The notes beneath the pieces were generated by a model that saw only the letters and a list, made by a program, of their open reading frames with translations, was not told where the DNA came from and did no database searches. Both the position numbers and the translations under genes were made by a program. Source: Lantana camara (taxonomy: Eukaryota > Streptophyta > Magnoliopsida > Lamiales > Verbenaceae). From it: a stretch of DNA of 64,000 nucleotides. Shown here piece after piece: positions 1-8,980 of the stretch. The DNA lies in the NCBI GenBank assembly GCA_037501455.1, contig CM074864.1, positions 40,326,001 to 40,390,000 on the forward strand. The letters run 5' to 3'. How positions within the stretch are numbered: the first letter of the stretch is position 1; each line of letters starts with the position of its first letter.

Positions 1-301
1 AAGTCCAAATAATTATAATTCAATTAAATTCATATAATTCAAGAAATTAATCATGCTAGAAAATTAAATTCATGTCACATTAATTCAAATATTTCAAGAA
101 TTCAAATTCATATAAACACTTAGGCATATTTTTGACATTTAAATCAAATAATTCAAATTATTTCATATAAATTTACATAAATATTGAATAAATAACATAT
201 ATCAAGAATATAAATAAATTAAAGTATGAAAATTAAGCAATTACGGAAATTAAACTCACACGTGGCACGTACTTGTACGAATGGACGAACGGGGTGTCAC
301 A
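1..301 (-). mobile_element. Gypsy-C LTR, terminal fragment (copy 1)
   Basis: AT-rich sequence ending GGGGTGTCACA at 301. On the minus strand this is an LTR start, TGTGACACCCCG. It is the same sequence as 45142-45442, where the LTR is seen at greater length. The rest lies left of the window. Confidence 0.75.
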
Positions 302-1540
302 TGCTCAATCTCAAGCCATGCAAATAATTTTTCAAGCTCAAGCTGGATTTTTTTTGCCAAACTCGACTCGGCTCAGCTCAAAACGCACCTCTAGATGAGT
401 CAACCAACATGTAGATGCATCAATTTTTATTTTTTTATAATAATACAATAAAGTTTTCATTAGTTGCCTTTTGGTACAACCAGAAAAAAAAAATACAAAT
501 ATGTTGAATTCTACTTGGATAAACAACATAATAAACTAGTGGAAAAAACAATTTGTGCCTTGTACTATGAGAGTTATTTCAGTTTTTTATCCGAATTTTT
601 AAATATTTTGAATTGTCATCTATACTTTTAAAAAAGTTTCAGATTGCAATCTAGGCCAATTAGGTGTTAAATTCTTACCAAAAATTAGTAATGTTTTAAC
701 ACTTAATTGGTCGAGATGACAATTAAAATTTTTTTTTTCAAATTACAAATGACAATTTGAAATATTTAAAAGTTCGGATATAAAATTGAAGAAACACTTA
801 TAATACAGAGGACAAATTGTTTTGTTTTTCTAAATTATTTCAAAATTTTCTGACACAACTTAACCAAACTTAAAAACATCATTGATTTGGTTTAAATTAT
901 AAACAAAAACATGATTGTAAATTATTTTTAAAATAAAAATTAATTGAACCTTTTGTAGGAACGATAATTGTGCTACCGTATTCTATACAAACAATCATAT
1001 ATGCTAGTTAATTAAAAATGTGTCGACATGTCACCGTAAATGTTTTTCAGATTTTCTTCTAACTTCATTACCACAAACGATTATGTTAAGAATTAAAATT
1101 AGCACAAAAGCTATTTAATTTAGATAACTGGTCACAAAATTGTAAATTCATTATTTAACAAATTTAATTAAAAAAAAATAAAAACTGATCGTGTGGAATC
1201 AAATGAGAAAGAGCCTGTACGGAGGAAAAAAAAATAAAAAAATATGAAAAAGAACCAAACTAAAAAGACCAAACGAAAAATCCATTTTTTTTCTTAGTAA
1301 TATAACTTAGTTTCCTTCTTTGGATAAATTTTCCGAGGTGAGCCCTACCTCGAATAAGAGGAATATAATGATGTGTTGATAAGCATATCCTGTTTCTTGA
1401 GAATATGCTAGTGTTTTATCGTAAAGTTAGTGCATTAAATAATTTTTATTTAGTTAATTACTTATTAATTAATTTAAATATTTAAATTATTTTAATTGTT
1501 TGTGTGGATCGAGTAAGATCACATAGTTGACACGTCATGT
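302..1540. other. AT-rich spacer without a recognisable gene
   Basis: About 1.2 kb of AT-rich sequence with short homopolymers. No open frame resembles a known protein; the short frame at 338-529 is low complexity. The first 100 bases hold alternating GCTCAAG/CTCGGCTCAGCTC-like words, as seen at ends of some plant hAT-derived miniature elements, but I could not pair them with a second end. The same spacer recurs at 45443-46679. Confidence 0.6.
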
Positions 1541-3957
1541 AACGGTGTAAATGGATGGGGAATGCCCAGACCCAAATCCAATAAAACTTTAAAATACTCA
1601 GGCCCAACCCCAGATATTTTACCCAGGCCCAGCCCCAATATAATTTTTTGGTGGGTATGGGCCTGGGTATAGACCCAAACTAAACCCAATATTCATTTAG
1701 CTAAATTATACTCACATTAAAACCCTAATTCTCTCTCTCACGTATCTCTAAGAAAAAATCCAGAATCCCAATTTGCTAAATCCGTGAAATTTCCTGCATT
1801 TCTTACTTGTTCCGAGGAGTTCCCTCAGTTTATTAGGTTGATTGAAGATTCACGTTTAATCCCTAAAGAATCTTGTTTCCGTTCTTGTTCATGTAGCTGA
1901 GCTTGTACACGTTTGGATTGTGTTTAGAATTTTTGAGTTTTGCTTTTGTATGATTTTGTGTTTGTGTTTCTGTTTTTCTTGGAAATGAAGCTCCTTTCTA
2001 TAGAATTCTCTGCTAGTTGAATTTAGAATTTTATTTTTAGAGTTTAGGTTGTGTCTTGATGATGATTTAGTCTTGGTTTTGTTAGGGTTATGTGAATCAT
2101 GAAGTAGGTTTTCTTTGTTAAGTCCATTGCTATGAATGTAGTTTATGTTAAGTTGTGCATTTGATTTTAATTTAATGAAATGGTTCTCTTTTTAAGAAAT
2201 AAAATTGTTAGAAATAATTGATCTCACTGCACTCTTCTGATACAGCTCATTCTCACTACACTCTCTTTGACTAAGAACTCCCAGTTTTTCTCTTTAGGAC
2301 TCTGATTCCAACGTCTTCTTGTTGCAATTGACATGTTTACTCGATAAGATTGGCTTTTGGGACATAAAGTTTGCTTCTTTGAGACAGGGGAGGGCTTCAC
2401 TTCATCTGGGTTGTGTGAGTTTTCATGATTTCAACATTGTTTTAGTTTTCTTATGTGAAGAATGTGGAAAAGGTGGTTTCCTATTTATGGGTTCTTGGAG
2501 TTTGTTCGTTTTGTGTTGTTATTGTGATTATCTGTTTGTTGGGAAAGGGATATTTGATGGGGTTATTGTTAGTGATCATATATATGATTGTGTTGTTGTT
2601 CAACACTAGTGTGATTTGAGTAAGGTGTGCATTGATGGAAAGAGTGGAATAAAGAATGAAAATTTAGAAAAGATTGAAAAGATTTTCATGAATGTGGAAG
2701 CTTTAGTGGTTATTTTAATTATGTTGCTATCAAATTGATTGGAAAAGAAATCAAACTTGTGTTAGAAGATTTTTTTTTTTTCAAATTGGAATTATCATTT
2801 TATATTGGCTTTTGTCTTCTTCTTTAAGTTGTTAAACTAGAGCTAAGGATAGCAGTAAGGTTTGGAGATTGACTTTGTGTAATTCTAATGTTAATAGTCT
2901 TTTTCTTGAAATGAACCTTTTTAATTGGTGTTTGAATATTATTGGAATTTTTGCTGATGTTATTGAAATTTTTTATATTGTAGTTTAAAAAATGTTAACG
3001 TCACATAATGCATTGAGTCAGCCGGTAACTTCTGCTAATGATTTTGATGATGCTGGGAGTGCTGAAGAGGTAAGTAATGTACCTAAACCTCTTAAAGATA
3101 GAAAAAAGAAAAGCATCGAAGACATGAGATCACTTTACAGTTGTTCAAGGCATAGACAATGTCGTATGCTAAGTGTAATCATTGTCCAAAGCTACTTGCT
3201 GGTCGGGCTTCTTTTGATATAGATCATTTGTTAAAACACCTACAAAATGCATGTCCAAAGTTCAAGTTGGATAGTAGAACCGAAAATAGACCTAGGAGCG
3301 AATTTAAATTTGAACCAATAAAAAACAAAAAATGAGTGGGCAATTGCAGCCATAAAACATAAGTATCTATTCAATATGTTTGAGCATGAGTACTTTGAGA
3401 AGTTTCTAGGTGGCCTGAATCCGGATTTCAAGCTTTCTTATAGAACCATGGTCCGAAATGATGCCATTCAGATACATAAAGAGAAAAAGACTGACATATA
3501 TAAATTGGTATATGGACTTACATGCAAAGTATATGTCACTACTGATATTTGGACCGAGAAGCATACACAAGTTGCTTATAATTGCTTGACTTGTCATTAT
3601 ATCTATGGTGCTTGACAATTCCATAAAAAGATCCTTGTATTTAAAAATTTTCCTTATCCTCATGATGGTGATGTATTGGAGTGGGGTTTGGAAGGAAAGC
3701 TATTTGGTGGTGGTGTTGATAATGCAACTACTAATGATGTTATGATTAGAAAGTTTAAGGATTAGCTTACTCGTGAATCATTTATTGAGTTTGATGGAGA
3801 TTTGTTGCATGTGAGATGTAGTGCTCACATTTTGAACTTGATTGTCCAAGATGGATTGAAAATAATTAGGGGACTAATTGAAAAAATTCGTGAAATTGTA
3901 AGATATTTGAATAAGGCCTCTGCTGCAGTTCAAAAGTTTGAAAGTGCAATAATTCAA
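1541..3957 (+). mobile_element. hAT DNA transposon, 5' part (copy 1)
   Basis: The left edge is placed at GGTGTAAATGGATGGGG (about 1544), which resembles plant hAT termini and is followed at 1560-1680 by sub-terminal words GGCCCAACCCC, GGCCCAGCCCC and GGGCCTGGGTA in both orientations, a usual transposase-binding layout. A 5' leader and probable leader intron (acceptor-like ATATTGTAG just before the start codon at 2992) precede the transposase. The element is cut at 3957 by gypsy-A. The exact 5' terminus and 8-bp TSD are not confirmed. Confidence 0.6.
2992..3957 (+). pseudogene. hAT transposase, N-terminal part, broken (copy 1)
   Basis: Several frames together read as an Ac-like hAT transposase. 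A zf-BED finger (AKCNHCPKLLAG, then HLLKHLQNACPK) lies at about 3168-3257. It is followed by the conserved block with FNMFEHEYFEKFL (about 3375-3410), then TTDIWTEKHTQVAYNCLTCHY (3538-3600), the DNATTNDV segment (about 3720) and RCSAHILNLIVQDGLK (about 3812-3860). The family normally cuts and pastes its element; BED binds DNA and the RNase-H-like fold is the catalytic core. Here at least two frameshifts and an in-frame stop near 3764 make it non-functional, and the C-terminal half is missing because gypsy-A inserted at 3958. Copy 2 of the duplication carries the same N-terminal lesions plus others. The family assignment is firm; the subfamily is not. Confidence 0.85.
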
Positions 3958-4820
3958 TGTAACGCCCCGTTTTTCCTATGTGCAATATGTGATAATTTAT
4001 GTACATTGCATAACCTTAGGTGCACTATATTTTCTATGAACTTATATGAAATAATTTTTAGCGTGAGAAATTACGTGAATTATTTGACAAATGTGGTTTA
4101 ATTGCCTAATTGCTCTTAAGTGATCATTTCTTAAATTGGTGGACTTAATTGCATTAACTTTGCTTGAGATTTAAATGACCATTTTCCATGAGTGTGAACC
4201 TAATTGCATGACTTATGATTTGGAGGGATTAAATTGCAATTTGTGTCTGGTCATATAATATCTAGCATATATCACTTTATTACATACAAACATATACACA
4301 GATGATCCCTCCTCTCTCTCCCTCATCCCGATCCAAAAACCCCAAGGAGAAGAAGTGGATTTCATCATTTTCAATCTTGAATTCAAGGGAAAATTGCATA
4401 TTTTGGAGCATCAACATCATCACTTCATTTCATCTCTTTTTTCTTTCGTTAAGGTAGAGTTGGAGATATTATTGAGTTCTTGATTTAGACATGAAGTAGG
4501 GTTTAAGAATCTATGATGTGATTACTTGTTTATTTGATGTTAGAAGCATGATTAGGATCATTAATCTTCAAAGCTTGCATGAATTCTTGTATAAAATGAG
4601 AGTTGGAGGCCATGGAATTATGTGGGTTTTGATTGATGATTCCTTGATGATTGATGCACATTTGACGGATTAAATGTTGCCTAATTGATTTATATGATCA
4701 TATACATGTTATATGTTAGTTTTAGGTTGATTTCTTGCATTGATTTTGTGTTGGGAAGGCTTGGGAGCCAATTCCCGTACCCATACCCTATTTTTCCCCT
4801 GTTTTTCGCCCAGATTGTTC

Positions 4821-4943
4821 CCAAACGGGCGTTTGGTCCCTTAGTTATTTTACCAAACGGCCGTGTGAGATGTGTCTGCCTTACCCGAGAGATTCCAAAC
4901 GCCCGTTTCTGCTTTCAGTTGATTTTTCAAACGGGTGTTTCTC
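4821..4943 (+). repeat. Iterated AAACGG(G/C)CGTTT-type words in gypsy-A LTR
   Basis: Four near-palindromic 12-mers: AAACGGGCGTTT (4823), AAACGGCCGTGT (4855), AAACGCCCGTTT (4897) and AAACGGGTGTTT (4930). They stand out as GC-rich in an AT-rich LTR. The same patch occurs in copy 2 (about 49960-50085) and in the 3' LTR (about 56775-56900). Confidence 0.85.
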
Positions 4944-5621
4944 CCTCATCCGAACTCCAAATGACCTGATTTTTGAATCGTTGGAAACCTCTTGAAGTTT
5001 AGAACAACCTCCAATTAGAATCATCTCAATATATTTTGTGAATTGTGAGATATAATCAATTCTTTTAGGTGTCGCTACTTTTCCAGAAAACTACACTCGC
5101 CTAACTTCAAGCTTATGCCATTTTCTCCTCGTTTTGAACTAGAAAATGTGCCGTATATCATTGGAAAGGTATTTGAGTCTAGTTTCATTCCCAGCAAACA
5201 AAACTCAATTCCCACTTCTATAATTAAAGATATTTCAGTTTTCCCTCAGCATGTCCGTTTCCTAAAATTGTCCGTTTTTATCAAACTTCACCAAAACCTC
5301 TCTTATTGCATTCCTTTCACTTCCTTGGCTCCCATATGTGATTATATGAGTTATATACTTGTTTTATTGATAATTATGCTCCTAATTGACATTCCTTGAT
5401 TGTTATTGCATGATATATTGATCCATGACTTTGCCGTACGTCGTAATTGGTTCATTAGAGTCGTGTCTCACAAACACTTGTCCCTTTTTACACAGATTGT
5501 CTTCCCATTGACGAGGAGCAAGCTTCATAATTATATCGTTGTTATTTTGTCAGCACAGGTGAGGTTTAATTACTAGATATATAGAACCCGTATAACCCTA
5601 CGTGATGTTTCGGCCAAAATG

Positions 5622-5638
5622 TATATATATATATATAT
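5622..5638. repeat. (TA)n microsatellite, short allele
   Basis: About 8 TA units in gypsy-A LTR copy 1. The homologous sites are longer in copy 2 (50757-50788) and in the 3' LTR (57579-57634). Confidence 0.9.
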
Positions 5639-6230
5639 CTTTCTGAAAACCTTTAGCTATTGCAAATGATTTCTCGTGACATATTGAACTTATCGTGATA
5701 GATTGATTGTTTGGCGAGTAAAGCATGTTCACTTGGGCCCGAGGGTAGTGTATTGAGCCAACCGAGGAAGCAAGGGCTGACGGGTAACTCTTGCACTATC
5801 CTCACAACTTTGGGATGCCCCCTGAACCCACTAGGAGATTGGTGGGGGAAGGAGTCCCGGGCATAGGGACTCATGAACCCTATGCTAGCCGTTATTGGGT
5901 GGTGGGGCCTTGCAATCCCACCTTCACCGGAGGAAGAAGGGAATTGAAACTGCTTATTGTGCACTGTAATAACTTGCATGCTCACTTAACCATTGATAAT
6001 CTAAATATTGGTAATGTTCACTGTCGGAGTAAGGTTGGAGAATTGCCCTCACTCACCGGGCCACTGATTGAATTGAAGTGATAACGGTTATATTGTTAAA
6101 TTGATTAGTTGTAATCTTGGGCGAGTTGTATTTTATTATCGAACTTATATGGCTTCCCTTTTATAAAACCTTACCCGAGACTATGACTTGCATGGTAATT
6201 GTACTAATATTTATTTATAAACCCCTCACT

Positions 6231-6247
6231 CAGTCTTCGGTAGACTG
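6231..6247 (+). other. Hairpin CAGTCT-TCGGT-AGACTG
   Basis: Perfect 6-bp stem with a 5-base loop, 26 bases before the acceptor-like site. Equivalent hairpins in other LTR families keep the stem and change the loop (29352-29368, 37447-37463, 62341-62357). Confidence 0.8.
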
Positions 6248-6644
6248 ACACCCTCACATTTTCAGTTTTGCAGGTTAAGTGCTAGGCGGGGTCGAGTCAG
6301 GTCTTTACTTTTGAGTCTAGCATGTTCCTTGTATATTATTGATGCATAATTGTAATGTTATGAACCTTTTGGCACTTCTAAATCTGGAAGATGGTTTGTA
6401 TTGGAAGAAGTGGTGAACATGGTGATGTTAAATTATTGAATGTATGTATCTTATGCTTCCGTATTATTGATTATGTATGTTGGTGATTAATTGGATTGGG
6501 GTCTAGTCCCGCCTAGCTAGATGGTTTTTTTTTGTCACCCGTTCGCTATAGTCTTGGTTCATGTACGGATCATCCATTTCGTATGTGGACTGAGCTATAG
6601 TGTGGGAGCGTGGCATCTCGGCGTTCCGGGTGCTACATCTTAGG

Positions 6645-6658
6645 TGGTATCAGAGCCC
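6645..6658 (+). other. Gypsy-A primer binding site (copy 1)
   Basis: TGGTATCAGAGCCC starts 8 bases after the LTR end. It is complementary to the 3' end of plant initiator tRNA-Met, the usual primer for minus-strand synthesis. Confidence 0.93.
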
Positions 6659-7015
6659 GATTGTAAAACCGCGATTCTAGCGTCGTGTCGTGTCAAGTCT
6701 AGGTCGTGCGGCATAGGATTATTTGATAACTTGAGAGTCTTGCATCTTATTTGGTACTACTTGAACTTATTTGAATTATTTGAACTTACCTGAACATCCT
6801 TGAGCTACTTGATGACTTGTGCATGGTATTGATTTATGTTACCTCTTGATGATTAATTGACCTTCTATGGCTTGGAATTTATATGTTGAATGTGTTTTAC
6901 TTTAACTTAGTTGAATTAATTGTTGCATTTTGTATCAAATATGTGTCTAAATGCTAATTATTATGTGTCAATATGCAATCACTAACCTCATGCATTTATA
7001 ATTGAGACAAGTTGT
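6659..7015 (+). mobile_element. Gypsy-A internal region, leader start (copy 1)
   Basis: Non-coding leader, homologous to 51811-52167. Cut at 7015 by copia-1; GTTGT at 7011-7015 is the left target-site copy. The rest of gypsy-A is absent from this copy. Confidence 0.8.
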
Positions 7016-7402
7016 TGTTGGAAAAAACGAATCAGAAAGCAGCGGAATTTAAAAAATTTTCCCAACAAAAGGATCTTGAACTCGCAATCGTGTATCCAAA
7101 TTCGTAGAGTTAAGAAACTTACTTTTCTTTTATTCTTTCTTAAAGCGTTTCAAGCAACCTAAGAACGCTCTTCTCGCGGCTTGATCCCCTTCCCTTGGTA
7201 AAGCTCGAATCTTCAAACTTCTAACTTGAAGCTCTCTAGAGATAGTCCACCAACTTGATCACGATCTAACTAGTAAGGATGCTAGTTCTCTAGTTAGTGT
7301 TTAGGCTTAACCTAGGGTTTCGTTTATCTTGGAGAAAGGATGGTGTTCAACACATGAACCAAAAGAATTGCCAATTAGCTCCATAAGGAGCTCGAGCTCT
7401 CC

Positions 7403-7410
7403 TATTTATA
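7403..7410 (-). promoter_or_regulatory. TATA-like box of copia-1 LTR
   Basis: Minus-strand TATAAATA. The solo LTRs have TATATATA at the matching place (15108-15115 and 54591-54598), consistent with the U3 core promoter. Confidence 0.6.
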
Positions 7411-7747
7411 AAGAGGGGAGTGCCGAAATTCTTAGTCCTTATGGACTAAGGATTTGGTCCCTCTCTCTCCTATTACTTGATCATCAAGTAATTTGACTTT
7501 GACTTTGAATTCAAATTCAAATCAACTTTCAAGAGAGCTAAAATATCCAAACTATTTTTTGGATAATTTTATACTTTATTTATTTAAAATAAATAACTTA
7601 TTTTATCTAATTAATTAATTCATAATTAATTAACTAGATTATTTTTCTCCAAAATTAGACTTTCTTTTTAATTCAAAATTAAACCAAAGTCTATTAAATA
7701 ATTAACACATTTAATTATTTAATATATAAATATAATATATATATATA

Positions 7748-7815
7748 CACGTGTGGGACACGTGTCACAAGGACACGTGTCACTCACGTGACCCACACGT
7801 GTGGTTTCACACGTG
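7748..7815. promoter_or_regulatory. Cluster of six G-box (CACGTG) motifs
   Basis: CACGTG at 7748, 7759, 7774, 7785, 7796 and 7810, mostly as ACACGTGT, in 68 bases of the LTR U3 upstream of the TATA-like box. CACGTG is the core bound by plant bZIP and bHLH factors. All three long copies of this LTR keep six sites. Confidence 0.8.
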
Positions 7816-8473
7816 TGGAACCCTCTTGGCCCGATTAACTCGTTTAATCATTTTGAAGCCTCAACTCATGTAACCAAGTTGTTGTGTGTGACCCTCTAGG
7901 TTCTCAATTCAATTAGCAGTGACCCTAATTAATAAATTCACTAATTAATTAATCAGTCCACAGATTAAACGACCATAGTCTAGCAACAGGTGTTTAACCC
8001 CTAGCTGAATTGGAATGTTCGGATTCGACAGAACCTTTAAGTCATTGATTAATGTGAGACACAATCCTCTTACTTACTATCTCTCAACCAAGATCTAGGG
8101 TAAGGGAATAATCAGAACCCTAATAATCCGGTCTTAAAGCTAAGTGCATTTCATATCCATTTGATCTCAATCCAAGAAACCCTTTTCTTGATGTCTTGAT
8201 CTACTGCCTTGGCCAAGGACTCCATATGGCATATGAATGACTTACACAATAAGAGATCACCTTGTAAATGAAAGTGTAGGTCCTTTCTTGATTCTCATTC
8301 ACTTTCATGAATCACTTGTACAGCCCCAGCAGAAGCCTTGAATCAGTTGTCTAAGGCGACACCCTTTAAAGCTTATACCTAAGACTACAGAGTTAACTCA
8401 TAAAGTGACAAGGAACCTCAAGTCTTAAGGATCAATTAATCACATCAATGACTCATGATATATTTCCTAATCT

Positions 8474-8505
8474 GGAAGTTTCTATTTCCTGAAATAGAAA
8501 CTTCC
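8474..8505. other. Perfect 15-bp inverted repeat in copia-1 LTR
   Basis: GGAAGTTTCTATTTC, two bases, then its exact complement. It is nearly kept in the solo LTRs (14018-14049, one G/T-type mismatch; 55665-55696, two changes). Confidence 0.85.
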
Positions 8506-8964
8506 TTTCCCATTTAGGAATGTTCTCACACGGGGCACCTCAGTGAACTTACTTATTAAAGTAAGCACCCTCATGTATCACGTACGTATCAACTATACAC
8601 TTTGCACCTCCATGAAATAAGGTGGTCCTTCTTAAGGGCGTGATCCCACAAGCAAGCCTTAGAGGAGTCAGGTTGACACTCCCACTCTCTGTAGGACTCA
8701 TCGGCTTGGAGTATTTTACTAATCATGACTTATGTGATATAGGGCTCGTTTCATGAACCATTTCACCTAAATGGTAGAGTCCTAAAGTCATCAGGATTAG
8801 GGGAGTTCTCATACATGCACAGCTAAAGTAAAAGCATACCAAACAAGAGCATATAAAGAAGTGTTGCCTCAATTCGTTATTTCATTCAAATATTGTCTGT
8901 GATTACAATAAGGAAAAGCACAAAGCGGATATACAATCGGCTTTCTAGGGCACTATGCCTAACA

Positions 8965-8979
8965 ATCTCCCACTTGCCC
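8965..8979 (-). other. copia-1 polypurine tract
   Basis: Minus-strand GGGCAAGTGGGAGAT directly before the 3' LTR; primes plus-strand synthesis. The identical 15-mer occurs in copia-3 (25638-25652). Confidence 0.85.
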
Positions 8980-8980
8980 G

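Larger units (their letters stand above)
5557..6273 (+). promoter_or_regulatory. Intron-like unit inside gypsy-A LTR (predicted)
   Basis: AG|GTGAGGTTTA (GT at 5559) looks like a strong plant 5' splice site. The pyrimidine-rich TTTTCAGTTTTGCAG|GT (ends 6273) looks like a 3' splice site. The intervening 715 bases are TA-rich. The same donor 12-mer is present at 50695-50706 and 57509-57520 (gypsy-A) and, on the minus strand, at 18415-18426 (gypsy-E) and 43244-43255 (gypsy-C). Splicing is inferred, not shown. Confidence 0.4.
3958..6637 (+). mobile_element. Gypsy-A 5' LTR (copy 1)
   Basis: Begins TGTAACGCCCCG at 3958, directly after TTCAA, and ends GGGTGCTACA at 6637, followed by a primer site. 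It is 2680 bp long, close to the copy-2 LTR (49096-51789) and the 3' LTR (53953-58634 minus its insertion). Landmarks: a pyrimidine-rich stretch at 4305-4325, iterated AAACGGGCGTTT-like words (4821-4943), donor-like AGGTGAGGTTTA (5557-5568), a TA run (5622-5638), a GGGCCTTGCAATCCC...CCGGAGGAAG box (5905-5937), a hairpin (6231-6247), and acceptor-like TTTTGCAG ending at 6273. Confidence 0.92.
1..7015 (+). repeat. Segmental direct duplication, copy 1 (left end outside window)
   Basis: Bases 1-7015 reappear in the same order and orientation at 45142-52167, with an offset of about 45,140. The match runs through four unrelated components: the end of the gypsy-C LTR, an AT-rich spacer, the hAT 5' half, and the gypsy-A LTR with its primer site and leader start. 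It stops at 7015, exactly where copia-1 inserted. By eye the copies differ by scattered single bases and small indels. The left limit is not visible because the window starts inside the repeat. Confidence 0.95.
7016..8964 (-). mobile_element. copia-1 3' LTR
   Basis: Starts TGTTGG on the plus strand and ends CTAACA (minus-strand TGTTAG...CCAACA), 1949 bp. It matches the solo LTRs at 13560-15827 and 54203-56155 and the stub at 42304-42479. It holds a TATA-like box, six CACGTG motifs and a 15-bp palindrome. Confidence 0.93.

Noticed and set aside
302..480. Miniature hAT-type element suggested by GCTCAAG/CTCGGCTC words
   Set aside because: No second terminal repeat or target duplication could be found.
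4685..4969. 94-codon frame present in all three gypsy-A LTRs
   Set aside because: Preserved only because the LTRs are recent copies; low-complexity start, no domain, and the iterated GC words lie inside it.
5791..6081. 96-codon frame over the conserved GGGCCTTGCAATCCC box
   Set aside because: Not kept open at its start in copy 2; the box itself is conserved in other families without a frame.
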